Made by a program: the position numbers and the translations under genes. Below, in pieces: positions 29,954-38,858 of a stretch of DNA of 44,315 nucleotides. The notes beneath the pieces were generated by a model. The model ran no database searches, was not told the DNA's origin, and saw only the letters and a list, made by a program, of their open reading frames with translations. Numbering within the stretch: position 1 is the stretch's first letter; every line of letters begins with the position of its first letter. The stretch covers positions 1 through 44,315 of the forward strand of contig NZ_JAHTKU010000028.1 of assembly GCF_019192965.1 (NCBI RefSeq), in the 5' to 3' direction. This DNA comes from Nocardioides daeguensis (GTDB taxonomy: Bacteria > Actinomycetota > Actinomycetes > Propionibacteriales > Nocardioidaceae).

Positions 29954-32512
29954 TCAGCCGCGGTGGGGCCCGCCGATCCCGGCGGCCAGTCCCGCCCGGG
30001 AGGCGACACCGAGCTTGGCGTAGACCCGGCTCAGGTGGTTCTCGACCGTGCGGACCGACAGGTGCAGTCGCTCGGCGATCTCGGCGTTCGACGCACCGTC
30101 GGCGGCCAGCTCCGCGACCGTGCGCTCTCGATGGCTGAGCGGGTCCGCCGGGAGACCCACCAGCAGGGGCGTCGACGGGTGCCCGATCCGGGCCGCGAGC
30201 TCGTGGGCACGACGACGGGCGGCCGCGGCGGGCCGGCCGCTCAGCAACCGGGCGCCCTCGGCCGCGGCCTCGGCCGCCGCGAGCACCGCGCCGAGGTCGG
30301 CGAGCTCCTCGGCCACCGTCACCACGGCCGTGCCGTCTCGCCCGTCGAGGGCGGTGACCAGCCGCAGCCGAGCAGTGGCGATCGGGGAGTCGAGCTCGAG
30401 TGCTGCCAGCCGGGCCGCCACGCCCTCGCGGTCTCCCATCCGGACCCGCTCGTGCAGGATCCAGGCCTCGGCCAGGCGGGCGTCGACCTCGCGCGACGCC
30501 TGCTCGCCGGCGCGCAGAAGGCTGCGAGCGCGGCCCGGTCGGCCGGCGCCGTACGCCGCCCAGGCGTGGGCGATCGGCATCTGGTGGCGCAGGAAGCCCA
30601 CGCCCGCCGGCAGGGCCGCGAGCCGGTCCAGCAGCTCGGGCGGCACCGCCTGGCCGCGGCTTCCGGCGCACATCATCAGCATCGCGATCGCCAGCCGCTC
30701 GACGTCGACCATGCCGCAGGCGGTCGCGGCGACGAGCGCGCGCCGGCCCCACAACGCCGCCGTGTCGAGGTCGCCCACCTGTCCCCAGGCCGCCGACGCG
30801 ACGACCGCGCCCCAGGCCCGGCCGACCACGATGCCGTCGGCGAGCGCACCGTCGTGGCAGCGCTCGCCGTACTCGACGGCGAGGGCGTAGCTGCCGTGCT
30901 CTCGGGCCGCGTGGCTGGCGATGGTCAGCAGCCGGTCCCGGGTGCCGGGGATGACCTCCTGCGGGTGGTCGAGCGCCAGCCGGAGGATGCTGCCGACCAG
31001 GTCGAGCGCCTCCCCGGTGCGGCCGAGGTGGGTGAGGACGTGCGCGCGCGTGGTGGCGTGCAGCATGCGCAGCACCGTCGGCAGGACCGCGAGGTCGATG
31101 CCGTCGAGGATCATCTCGGCCCGGTGCACCTCGGCGGCGTAGATCCGGCTGTCGGCCTCGGCGATGGCGAAGGACTCGCGCACCATCGGCGCGCCCTCGG
31201 GATAGCGCCGCGCCTCGGCCTGCAACGCCGCCGCCGCGGCAGCGAGGTCGAAGGTCCCCCACACGATCAGCTTGTGGACGGTGACCGCCAGGGCGATGGC
31301 GAGGGGACCGGGTTCGACCCGTTCCAGGGTGGAGCGCAGCGTCTCGACGGCCTCCGCCGAGCGGCCCAGCTCGCTGAGGGCCGCCGCGAGGACCAGCGCC
31401 GCCTGTCCCGCGACGTCGCCGTCCCCGTGCTCGACCGCGGCCGCCGCCAGTCGGCGCGCGTTCTCGGCGGAGCCGCCGGCGTTGGCCAGCCGGGCCGCGG
31501 CGAGCAGTCCCGCCGGATCCGGCGGCTCGCCCGCATCGAGGCCCAGGACGGCGATCCGTACGACGTCCGGGCTAGCCGAGTCGCGGGCCAGGTCGAGATG
31601 CCGGCGCAGCAGCCGCCGCCGGAGGAGTGGCGACGTCTCCGCCCAGAGCACCTCGGCGAACAGGGGGTGGACGAAGCGCAGGACCGGCCCGTCCCACAAC
31701 AGGATCCCGTTGTCGATCAGCTCGTCGAGCGCCAGCGACGGACGCGACCGCTCCACCTCGTCGAGGGACATCCGGCCCACCGCGGCGACCAGCCGGGCCG
31801 CTTCGTGGGCCTCGGCCGAGCAGCCGGCGAGCCGGGCGAGCAGGGCCTGCCGCAGCCGCACCGGGACGCTCAGCCGGCCGTGGGACACCCAGCCCGCCGG
31901 GGCGTGGTGGAGGGTGCCTGCGTGCCGGGCCTCGCCGATGACCTGGGCGATGAACAGGGCGTTGCCCCCCGTCCGGGTCCACACCTCCTGGACGATCCCG
32001 GCGTCCACGACGTCGCCGAGCAGGTCCTGGACGAAGCGCTCGGTGTCCTCGCGGCTGAAGGCGGCGAGCGTGACCAGCTCGGTCGCCCGGTCGTGCGCGA
32101 AGGAGCCGATCGCCGGCGGCAGCTCGCCGTCGCGGGTGCGTACCGTCGCGACCAGGGTCCGGCCGTGGTCGCGCGCCACGCGCAGGGCGACCCCGAGCGA
32201 GACGTCGTCGCACTGGTCGAGGTCGTCCACCGCCAGCACGCCGCCGTCGGGAACCGCCCGGACGACGTCGGCGACCATCGCGGTCAGCGCGGCCGAGGTC
32301 GGCGCGACCAGGTGGGCCATCGCGCTGAGCGGCACGCCCGCCATCGCGGCGGTGCCGTAGGCCCGCACCGCACCGGAGTCGTGGGCGAGGACGTCGAGCA
32401 GGTGGGTCTTGCCGACGCCGCCCTCACCAGCGATCAGGACGACCTGGCACTCCGGCCGGGCGAGCGCGTCACGCAGACGCTCGAGCTCCTCCTCCCGGCC
32501 GACCGTGCGCAC
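29954..32512 (-). CDS. large LuxR-family ATP-binding regulator (LAL/MalT type)
   Basis: The product is 852 residues. The N-terminal AAA/NTPase module has Walker A GEGGVGKT (29-36) and Walker B GGVLAVDDLDQ (90-100). A long TPR-like alpha-solenoid follows (about 300-760). The C-terminus is a LuxR helix-turn-helix (about 785-845) with LSHRERTVAELAADGASNAE, IAERLHLSVRTVENHLSRVY and AKLGV. Such proteins are ATP-dependent activators responding to sugars or other small molecules. The GTG at 32510-32512 is 4 bp after the stop of the DUF3817 gene, so it is the third gene of a surf1-DUF3817-luxR unit. Target genes are unknown; the collagen-like gene downstream is a candidate. Confidence 0.92.
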   Translation of the reverse strand: MRTVGREEELERLRDALARPECQVVLIAGEGGVGKTHLLDVLAHDSGAVRAYGTAAMAGVPLSAMAHLVAPTSAALTAMVADVVRAVPDGGVLAVDDLDQCDDVSLGVALRVARDHGRTLVATVRTRDGELPPAIGSFAHDRATELVTLAAFSREDTERFVQDLLGDVVDAGIVQEVWTRTGGNALFIAQVIGEARHAGTLHHAPAGWVSHGRLSVPVRLRQALLARLAGCSAEAHEAARLVAAVGRMSLDEVERSRPSLALDELIDNGILLWDGPVLRFVHPLFAEVLWAETSPLLRRRLLRRHLDLARDSASPDVVRIAVLGLDAGEPPDPAGLLAAARLANAGGSAENARRLAAAAVEHGDGDVAGQAALVLAAALSELGRSAEAVETLRSTLERVEPGPLAIALAVTVHKLIVWGTFDLAAAAAALQAEARRYPEGAPMVRESFAIAEADSRIYAAEVHRAEMILDGIDLAVLPTVLRMLHATTRAHVLTHLGRTGEALDLVGSILRLALDHPQEVIPGTRDRLLTIASHAAREHGSYALAVEYGERCHDGALADGIVVGRAWGAVVASAAWGQVGDLDTAALWGRRALVAATACGMVDVERLAIAMLMMCAGSRGQAVPPELLDRLAALPAGVGFLRHQMPIAHAWAAYGAGRPGRARSLLRAGEQASREVDARLAEAWILHERVRMGDREGVAARLAALELDSPIATARLRLVTALDGRDGTAVVTVAEELADLGAVLAAAEAAAEGARLLSGRPAAAARRRAHELAARIGHPSTPLLVGLPADPLSHRERTVAELAADGASNAEIAERLHLSVRTVENHLSRVYAKLGVASRAGLAAGIGGPHRG

Positions 32513-32516
32513 GACG

Positions 32517-32852
32517 TCAGCCCTGCGCGAGCTCCGCGTGGTCCTCGCGCAGGCGCTGCGCCACCCGGCGCTCCACCCAGAAGATCAGGCCGGGCACCAG
32601 GCCCGCGACGAGCATCAGGCCCAGCTGCGGGATCGTCCAGCGCGCCTTCTGCGTGAGCAGGAACGCGACGACGACGTACACGATGTAGACCCAGCCGTGC
32701 ACCAGCCAGATCGGGGTGAGGTCGTCACCCAGGCGCTGCAGCGTGGTGCCGTCCTCGAGCAGGTACTTCAGCAGCGAACCGACGGTGCCGACGAGCAGGA
32801 GCACGCCGACCACGAGCGCGAGCACGCGATAGACGTTGAAGAGCTTGGTCAC
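32517..32852 (-). CDS. DUF3817 integral membrane protein
   Basis: The product is 111 residues with three membrane helices (VYRVLALVVGVLLLVGTVGS, the WLVHGWVYIVYVVVAFLLTQ region, and LGLMLVAGLVPGLIFWVE). The conserved H in VHGWVYIVY fits the DUF3817 family, small membrane proteins often encoded beside SURF1 or guaA in actinobacteria. Function unknown; association with terminal oxidase assembly is only suggested by the neighbour. The GTG at 32850-32852 overlaps the SURF1 stop (GTGA). The longer upstream frame is shadow. Confidence 0.87.
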   Translation of the reverse strand: MTKLFNVYRVLALVVGVLLLVGTVGSLLKYLLEDGTTLQRLGDDLTPIWLVHGWVYIVYVVVAFLLTQKARWTIPQLGLMLVAGLVPGLIFWVERRVAQRLREDHAELAQG

Positions 32853-33643
32853 GGGTCCGAGCGTACGACGGCGTCCTCGCCCGCCTCGGCGTCGGCCTCG
32901 TCGAGCGCCCGCCCGGACGTGGCGTCGCGCACGTAGCGGAACCACAAGAAGACCGCGAACGCCGCGAAGACCCACCACTCGATGGCATAGAGGATGTTGC
33001 GCAGGCCGGTGAACCGGCTCGCCTGCGGCAGCTGGTCGAGCGTCGCACCGTCCACCCCCGCGGCGGCGTCGCCGGGAAGCGGCTCCTCGGCGACCACATA
33101 GGCGCCGTACAGGTCCTGGTCGACGCGCTGCACCAGATCCGCGATCCGCAGCTCGGGGAGCACGTCGTCGCGCGGGTCGTCGTCCGCCTGGCCGCTGCCC
33201 TCGGGCGGCTGCAACCAGCCGACCAGGTCGACCTCACCGGCCGGCGGCGCGGGCAGGCTGGCGAGATCGGTGCCGGTCGGCACCCATCCCCGCACCACGG
33301 GTACGGCGGGAGCCGACGCGTCGCCGACGGTGATCGGGGTGACCAGCCAGTCGCCGTCCCGGCCCTTCTCCCCAGCCCGCCCGGACACCAGCACGGTGCC
33401 CTCGGGCAGGAAGGTGCCGCGCACCTCCACCGGACGGCCCAGTCCGACGGTCGGGAACGGGTCGTCGGGACCGATCACCTCCGTGATCGCGACCGGCTCG
33501 GCGTGGGTCAGGTCGATCCGCTCGGCGTCGCGCCGGGCCTGCCAGGCGTCGTACTGCCACACGCCCATGCCCACGGCGATCGACACGCACACCAGGCCCA
33601 GGAGGTGGGCACCCCACAACCGCATGCTCCACCAGCGCACCAC
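32849..33643 (-). CDS. SURF1-family cytochrome oxidase assembly protein
   Basis: The product is 264 residues. An N-terminal helix (about 10-28, LWGAHLLGLVCVSIAVGMGV with WQYDAWQARR following) and a C-terminal helix (about 217-236, YAIEWWVFAAFAVFLWFRYV) enclose an extracytoplasmic domain. GRPVEVRGTFLPEGTVLVSG and PVVRGWVP are SURF1 hallmarks. It helps insert haem a into cytochrome c oxidase subunit I. Two consecutive GTG codons (33641-33643 and the next) are both possible starts. First gene of the three-gene unit running to the LuxR regulator. Confidence 0.9.
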   Translation of the reverse strand: MVRWWSMRLWGAHLLGLVCVSIAVGMGVWQYDAWQARRDAERIDLTHAEPVAITEVIGPDDPFPTVGLGRPVEVRGTFLPEGTVLVSGRAGEKGRDGDWLVTPITVGDASAPAVPVVRGWVPTGTDLASLPAPPAGEVDLVGWLQPPEGSGQADDDPRDDVLPELRIADLVQRVDQDLYGAYVVAEEPLPGDAAAGVDGATLDQLPQASRFTGLRNILYAIEWWVFAAFAVFLWFRYVRDATSGRALDEADAEAGEDAVVRSDP

Positions 33644-33739
33644 GTCAGCAGCCTACGTGGCGGGGTCGGGGCGCCGCGGTTTGGGACCAATCCGTGCAAA
33701 TCAGGGGCGGAAGCGTGCAGTCTCTGACCAAAACAAAAC

Positions 33740-33780
33740 TGGTATGACCACTTGACCACATGACCCGACGCGCCTAGCGT
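33740..33780 (+). promoter_or_regulatory. FadR-type operator and leaderless promoter
   Basis: TGGTATGACCA (33740-33750) is an exact match to the FadR-subfamily consensus TGGTNNNACCA. TTGACC (33752-33757) and TAGCGT (33775-33780) are spaced by 17 bp as -35 and -10. Transcription would start at about the ATG at 33788, giving a leaderless message. TGACCAC repeats with an 8-bp period overlap the -35. Autoregulation by the downstream gene is expected. Confidence 0.65.
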
Positions 33781-33787
33781 GGCGCCC

Positions 33788-34510
33788 ATGGCCCTTCGTC
33801 CCGTGACCCGCCGCTCGGCGTCCGACCAGGTCTTCGACCAGCTCCTCGACGAGGTCGTCGACGGCGAGCTGACCGCCGGCGAGCCGCTGCCCAGCGAGCG
33901 CCGGCTGGCCGAGGTGCTCGGCATCTCCCGGCCGGTGGTGCGCGAGGCGCTCCAGCGGATCGCGCAGACCGGGCTGGTGGAGGTGCGCCACGGCGGCGCC
34001 ACGCTGGTGCGCGACTTCCGGCGCGCGGCCGGCCTCGACCTGCTCCCGCGGCTGCTGGTGCGCGGCGGCCAGCTCGACACCGCGATCGGGCGCAGCGTGA
34101 TCGAGGCGCGGGCGGAGGTCGGCCCCGGCATCGCGGCCCTCGCCGCCGAGCGGGGCGGTCCGGCGCTCGCCGCCAGCCTCGACGCCGTCACCGCCACCAT
34201 GGCCGAGACCACCGACGCCCTCGACTGGCAGGTGCTCGCCCTCGACTACTGGGACCTGCTCGTCGACGGCGCCGACTCGATGGTGTTCCGGCTGATGTTC
34301 AACAGCCTGCGCGCCGCCTACGAGCCGGCGCTCCCCGCGCTCGCGAGCCTTCTCGCCGGCGAGGTCGGCCAGGTCGAGCCCTACCGGCTGCTCACCGCCG
34401 CGGTCCGGGCCGGCGACGCCCCCACCGCCCGCGCCGCCGCGGCCCGGGTGCTCACCCCGACCGCCGACACGCTGCTCGGGGCCTTCGCCGCGTTGGGGGA
34501 GGGCCGGTGA
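33788..34510 (+). CDS. FadR-type GntR regulator
   Basis: The product is 240 residues. A winged helix (about 10-75: LPSERRLAEVLGISRPVVRE, ALQRIAQTGLVEVRHGGATL) precedes an all-helical FCD-like domain. The metal-binding histidines of standard FCD proteins are absent; DYWDLLVDGADSMVFRLMFN instead resembles the acyl-CoA-binding FadR fold. The gene overlaps a fatty-acid hydroxylase gene (GTGA), so an acyl-CoA ligand controlling that hydroxylase is likely. The ATG at 33788 is favoured by promoter spacing; a GTG nine bases earlier lies inside the promoter. Confidence 0.88.
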   Translation: MALRPVTRRSASDQVFDQLLDEVVDGELTAGEPLPSERRLAEVLGISRPVVREALQRIAQTGLVEVRHGGATLVRDFRRAAGLDLLPRLLVRGGQLDTAIGRSVIEARAEVGPGIAALAAERGGPALAASLDAVTATMAETTDALDWQVLALDYWDLLVDGADSMVFRLMFNSLRAAYEPALPALASLLAGEVGQVEPYRLLTAAVRAGDAPTARAAAARVLTPTADTLLGAFAALGEGR

Positions 34511-35265
34511 GCCCCCGCGAGGCGCACGCCGCGCGCCGCCTCGCCGACGACGAGGCCCGGCTCGCCGGCAAGCTCGACGGCAAGTACGTCGGCAAGTACG
34601 TCGGCGACCGGGCCGCCGGGCGTCGTACGAACCTCACGATGGGCGAGGTGTTCACCGAGTTCTGGCGGCACCCGAGCCCGTACCTGCTCGGCGCCTGCCT
34701 GGCCGCCGCGATCACCGGCCGCGTCCTCGCCGGTCCGGGTTCGTGGTGGGAGCTGGCCGTCCCGTTGGGTCTGGTGGCGGTGCTGCCGGTCGTGGAGTGG
34801 CTGGTCCACGTGTTCATCCTGCACTGGAGGCCGCGCCACCTCGGACCGCTCACCCTCGACCCGCTGCTGGCGCGCAAGCACCGCGCCCACCACGCCGACC
34901 CGCGGGCGATCCCGCTCGTGTTCATCCCCTGGCAGGCCCAGCTCTGGCTCGCGCCGGCGTGGACTGCGCTGGCCTGGCTGGTCACCCCGACCACTCCTGC
35001 GATGTTCACGCTGCTCACCGCGATCTACGCGATCAAGTCCGGCTACGAGTGGACCCACCACCTGCTGCACAGCGACTACCGGCCGCGATCCGCGTGGTAC
35101 CGGAAGGTGTGGCGCAACCACCGCCTGCACCACTACAAGAGCGAGCACTACTGGTTCACCGTCACCACCGCGGGTACGGCGGACCGGCTGTTCGGCACCG
35201 CCCCGGACCCGAGCACGGTGCCGACCTCGCCGACCGTCCAGCGCCTCCACGACCTCGCGCTGTGA
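34507..35265 (+). CDS. fatty-acid hydroxylase / sterol desaturase family membrane protein
   Basis: The product is 252 residues with several membrane helices and the family's histidine clusters that bind two irons: HVFILH, HRAHH, HHLLH and HRLHH. It is an integral di-iron oxygenase, probably hydroxylating a fatty acyl chain or related lipid. The soluble N-terminus (about 1-45) is charged and contains the repeated GKYVGKYVG. The GTG at 34507 overlaps the regulator's stop, so the two form a regulator-target operon. Confidence 0.88.
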   Translation: MSPREAHAARRLADDEARLAGKLDGKYVGKYVGDRAAGRRTNLTMGEVFTEFWRHPSPYLLGACLAAAITGRVLAGPGSWWELAVPLGLVAVLPVVEWLVHVFILHWRPRHLGPLTLDPLLARKHRAHHADPRAIPLVFIPWQAQLWLAPAWTALAWLVTPTTPAMFTLLTAIYAIKSGYEWTHHLLHSDYRPRSAWYRKVWRNHRLHHYKSEHYWFTVTTAGTADRLFGTAPDPSTVPTSPTVQRLHDLAL

Positions 35266-35277
35266 CACCCTGAGCCC

Positions 35278-36060
35278 GTGCGGATCTCCCACCTCAACTG
35301 CGCGACCATGAGGCCCGCCCTCGCTCCCACCATGGTCGCCCACGTCCTGCTCCTCGAGCGGCCCGACGGTCTCACCCTGGTCGACACCGGCTTCGGCACC
35401 GGGGACCTCGCGGACCGCCGACGCCTCGGCCGGCCGTTCCTGGCCACCGTGCGCCCCGACCTCGACCCGGGCGAGACGGCGCTGGCGCAGGTCAAGGCCG
35501 GGGGCCGCGACCCCGGCGAGGTGACCGACATCGTGCTCACCCACCTCGACCTCGACCACGCCGGCGGCATCGCCGACTTCCCGAACGCCCGGATCCACGT
35601 CCACGCCACCGAGCACGCGGCCGCCCTGCGCCCCAGCCTGCGCGAGAAGGCGCGCTACGTGGCGGCACAGTGGGCGCACGACCCGCGGTGGAGCCTGCAC
35701 GAGGAGGACGGCGACGACTGGTTCGGCTTCGCCTCTGTGACCGCCCTCGCCGACGACGTGGTGCTCGTCCCGCTGCACGGTCACACCCGCGGCCACTCCG
35801 GGGTCGCGGTCCGCCGCGACGACGGGCACTGGCTGCTCCACGCCGGCGACGCCTTCTTCCACGGCGGCCAGCTCGCCGACCCGCCGACCTGCCCGGTCTC
35901 GCTCACCGCCTTCCAGCGGCTGATGGCCGTCGACAACCGGCAGCGGGTCGCGAACCTCGAGCGGCTCCAAGAGCTCGCCCGCGGACACCACGACGCGGTC
36001 ACCGTCATCTGCGCCCACGACAAGGCGCAGTACGACGAGCTCAGTCGGGGCAGACCGTGA
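35278..36060 (+). CDS. metallo-beta-lactamase-fold hydrolase
   Basis: The product is 260 residues. Metal motifs: THLDLDHAGG (the usual HxHxDH reads HLDLDH, so the second His is Asp), then HGHTRGHSGVAV, HAGDAFFHGG and a final His in CAHDK. The order fits the lactonase/glyoxalase-like branch (relatives of AttM-type lactonases). Substrate unknown. The GTG at 35278 is 12 bp after the hydroxylase gene, so it may be cotranscribed. Its 3' end overlaps the convergent lipoprotein gene by 20 bp. Confidence 0.85.
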   Translation: MRISHLNCATMRPALAPTMVAHVLLLERPDGLTLVDTGFGTGDLADRRRLGRPFLATVRPDLDPGETALAQVKAGGRDPGEVTDIVLTHLDLDHAGGIADFPNARIHVHATEHAAALRPSLREKARYVAAQWAHDPRWSLHEEDGDDWFGFASVTALADDVVLVPLHGHTRGHSGVAVRRDDGHWLLHAGDAFFHGGQLADPPTCPVSLTAFQRLMAVDNRQRVANLERLQELARGHHDAVTVICAHDKAQYDELSRGRP

Positions 36061-37015
36061 AGGGCAGGTGTCGCTCCCGGGTCAGCCGGGCGGCCGCGGC
36101 GGGGTCGTCGAGGACGTAGCCGAGGCGCCCGCTCGCGGGGTCGGCGACCCCGCGGCTCATCACCAGGGCGAACTCCGGGTCGGTCGGCGGCATCACGTCG
36201 GCCAGCCGGACCCGATCGAAGGCGTCGCCGCGCTTCTCGCCGAGCTGGACCGTGACCAGCTCGGTGCCGAGCGCCACCGACCAGGCGTCGAGCTCGTCGA
36301 GCCCGTGCAGCGCGGCGGCCGGAGCGGCGGCGAGCTGCTCCTCCATGCCGGCCCCGAAGACCGTGTCGAAGGAGGTGCAGCCGCGCGCGACGTACGTCGA
36401 GACGGCCTCGGTCCCGGTCAGCGCGACCAGCGCGGGCTCGGCGCCCCAGGAGTCGGCGACGGCGGGGGGCTGGGCCGAGGTGACGAGGTGCCGCTTCTCG
36501 TCGACGACCGCACCGGCCAGCGGACCGGCCCCGGCCTCGACGGCCCGGCGGATCGCGCCGACCGGCACGTCCTCGTGGAACGCGAGGACCCAGCCCGTGC
36601 CGTCGGCGCTCGCGCCGTCGGCGGACCAGCTGGCCTCCCAGGCGACGTCGTCCTGGCTGATCCCGAACTGGGTGCGCAGCCGCTGGTCGGCGGGCCGCAG
36701 CAGGCCGGTGGACAGGGCCGCGCTGCGCCGGAACCGCTGCCAGAACTTCTCGCGGTCAGCCGCCGGGCTGTCGTCGTCGAGGGTCGAGAAGCCGAGCACC
36801 AGGCGGATCTGGTCGAAGTCGGTGACCTCGAGGGTGGTGGCGGCGGACGGCACCAGGGCCAGCACGGCCGCGGACGGCTCCTTCGAGGCGTCGTAGTCGG
36901 ACACCACGACCTCCGGCTCCGGCACCACCTGGTGCACCGGCTTCGGGTCGCCGCTGCACGCGGTCAGGAGCAGGGCGCCCGCCAGCGCGGCAGCGACCCT
37001 CCCCACACGACTCAC
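36041..37015 (-). CDS. lipoprotein of unknown function
   Basis: The product is 324 residues. The signal peptide ends in a lipobox, ALLLTACSG, with Cys20-21 as the expected lipidation site. The mature part is a soluble extracytoplasmic domain with repeated charged/aromatic segments (FWQRFRRSAALSTG, WEASWSADG) and two cysteines (GCTSF, TVCPD). I do not recognise a family. The GTG at 37013-37015 gives a clean signal peptide; in-frame upstream sequence is shadow. Confidence 0.8.
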   Translation of the reverse strand: MSRVGRVAAALAGALLLTACSGDPKPVHQVVPEPEVVVSDYDASKEPSAAVLALVPSAATTLEVTDFDQIRLVLGFSTLDDDSPAADREKFWQRFRRSAALSTGLLRPADQRLRTQFGISQDDVAWEASWSADGASADGTGWVLAFHEDVPVGAIRRAVEAGAGPLAGAVVDEKRHLVTSAQPPAVADSWGAEPALVALTGTEAVSTYVARGCTSFDTVFGAGMEEQLAAAPAAALHGLDELDAWSVALGTELVTVQLGEKRGDAFDRVRLADVMPPTDPEFALVMSRGVADPASGRLGYVLDDPAAAARLTRERHLPFTVCPD

Positions 37016-37038
37016 GCGCCGAATCTTGCCATGAGAGC

Positions 37039-37074
37039 CGAGCGGGCGCCGACGAGTACGCCGACGCCCGCTCG
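37039..37074 (-). terminator. terminator of the hydrolase gene
   Basis: A 10-bp stem CGAGCGGGCG/CGCCCGCTCG with a 16-base loop lies 34 bp past the stop of the secreted hydrolase gene. No T-run is obvious. Confidence 0.55.
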
Positions 37075-37107
37075 TGGGTCTGATCACCCTGTGTTTTCCG
37101 TGCCTCC

Positions 37108-38733
37108 TCAGCGCCCGGTGGACTGCGCCTCGAGGAGCAGCCGGCGCAGGTCGGCCGGCATCCGGTCGTCCGTGGTCAGCGGACCGGCACCACGCGTGGA
37201 CACCGCCGCCGCCGGCGGCGGGACCGGGTCGCACTTGAGGTCGCTGCGCTTGTGCTTGCGGCGCGGCGGCAGCACGCCCGTGTCGAGGTAGCTGGCGATC
37301 AGGTTGTCGGTGCAGGCGATGCCGGACAGCGATCCGGAGTGCGTCGTCCCGCCCACGCCCTCGATGAGGAAGGACGTCCGGAACGCCTTGCGGGTGGCGA
37401 CGGCGCCGGAGAACACCGTGGCCGCGTCGTTGGTCTCGGCGATCATCAGGATCCGCGACTTCACCTTCTTGCCGCTGACGTCGATCGCCTTGCGCGACGG
37501 GGCCGGCCAGTTCAGGCAGGGGGCGTTGTACCAGGTGTTGCCCCAGGTGAGGAACGGGTGCTTGCGGTGCACCCGCCAGGCGTCGGCCTGGGTCTTCTTC
37601 CAGTTCGGCCAGACCGCGTCCGTGCACTGCACGGCGTTGTAGACGGCGAACCCGTTGTCGTCGCCGGGGCCGGCGTACATGTCGATCAGGTCCGCGCCGT
37701 CACCGGTCTTGACCAGCTTCGCGTACGCCGCGCCGATGCTCGCCCAGTCGTAGACGTAGTAGCCGGCGCTGAGCAGCACGTCGCCGAGCTCGTCGGGGCC
37801 GAGCCGGCCGTCGGCCGCAGGCTGCTTGTCGAGCTTGCGGAGCAGCCGGTAGTAGCCCTTGCGGATCTTCTTGCCGTTGGTCCCGAGCCCGTAGACGGCG
37901 TCGTTCTGGGCCAGCCACCGGAAGTAGTGGTTGATGTTCTTGTCGAACTGGATGTTCTGGTCGACGTTCGAGAGGTAGAACGCGCGGTCGGCGTTGAGCA
38001 CGCCGTCCCACACGAACCGGCCGACCTTCTTCGGGAACAGCGTCGCGTAGACCTGGCCGAGGTAGGTGCCGTACGAGAAGCCGTAGTAGTTCAGCTTCGG
38101 TGCGCCGACCGCCTTGCGCAGACTGTCGAGGTCACGTGCGACGTCGGTGGTGTGCATGTGCCGCAGCAGCACCTTGGCGTCGGACCTCGAGCAAGCCTTG
38201 GCGTACTTCTTCGTGACCCGCTGCCACCACTTGAGGTTCTTCTGCTTCGTCGGCACGTAGTTGGGGCGGTCGTAGCCCGCGCCCTTGTAGTCCGGGTTGC
38301 AGCTCAGCGACGGCGTGCTGCTGCCGACTCCACGCGGGTCGAACCCGTACCAGTCGTACTTGGCGCCGACGCCGTTCGGGATCGCCGCTCCGAGGCGGGC
38401 CATGCCGAGGCCGGAACCGCCGGGACCACCCGGGTTGGCCGCGATCATGCCCTTGTAGTCGGGATCGGTGTGCAGGACCCGGCTGATCGCGATCTGAATC
38501 TTCCGGCCCTTGGGCTTCGCGTAGCTGAGGGGTACCTCGAGCATCGCGCACTGGGCGCCCGCGTCGATCAGGCGCTGGCTGGTGCAGGCACCCCAGACGG
38601 GTGCCGGCGGGGTGTACGACGGTGCCTGCGGGGCGGCCTGGGGAACCTGCGGCGCAGCGCTGCTGCTTCCCCCGGGCACCAGCAGTGCTGTTGCCGTCGC
38701 AACCGACGCAACGATCGTCAGTGCTCTCTTCAC
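37108..38733 (-). CDS. secreted alpha/beta hydrolase, tripeptidyl aminopeptidase type
   Basis: The product is 541 residues. A signal peptide (about 1-27, ALTIVASVATATALLVPGGS) is followed by a Pro/Ala linker and an alpha/beta hydrolase with ANPGGPGGSG (oxyanion region), WYGFDPRGVG, the nucleophile Ser220 in GFSYGTYLG, and the C-terminal TAP-like domain with the acid in AETNDAATVF and the His in GGTTHSG. This matches the Streptomyces SlpD/SlpE/Tap family of mycelial peptidases. GGAAGG lies 6-7 bases before the GTG at 38731-38733. It is a single gene with its own terminator. Confidence 0.92.
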   Translation of the reverse strand: MKRALTIVASVATATALLVPGGSSSAAPQVPQAAPQAPSYTPPAPVWGACTSQRLIDAGAQCAMLEVPLSYAKPKGRKIQIAISRVLHTDPDYKGMIAANPGGPGGSGLGMARLGAAIPNGVGAKYDWYGFDPRGVGSSTPSLSCNPDYKGAGYDRPNYVPTKQKNLKWWQRVTKKYAKACSRSDAKVLLRHMHTTDVARDLDSLRKAVGAPKLNYYGFSYGTYLGQVYATLFPKKVGRFVWDGVLNADRAFYLSNVDQNIQFDKNINHYFRWLAQNDAVYGLGTNGKKIRKGYYRLLRKLDKQPAADGRLGPDELGDVLLSAGYYVYDWASIGAAYAKLVKTGDGADLIDMYAGPGDDNGFAVYNAVQCTDAVWPNWKKTQADAWRVHRKHPFLTWGNTWYNAPCLNWPAPSRKAIDVSGKKVKSRILMIAETNDAATVFSGAVATRKAFRTSFLIEGVGGTTHSGSLSGIACTDNLIASYLDTGVLPPRRKHKRSDLKCDPVPPPAAAVSTRGAGPLTTDDRMPADLRRLLLEAQSTGR

Positions 38734-38858
38734 GTCACAACCTTCCGAGATGAGTGTCCGGGATCTTCCGGCGTGGTCCGACCTTGCCGCGTCCCACCTC
38801 TCTGGTCTACCCCGACGCGCGGGAGACAGCCGGTGTCGGCCCGGGCTCGTCGATCTCG

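Noticed and set aside
29857..33760. Shared TGACCACT in the dyad at 29850 and the FadR operator at 33740
   Set aside because: Eight bases in unlike contexts (symmetric dyad versus direct repeats); probably coincidence.
35278..36060. Beta-lactamase resistance gene
   Set aside because: Only the fold matches; the metal motif HLDLDH and the layout fit lactonase/glyoxalase-like hydrolases.
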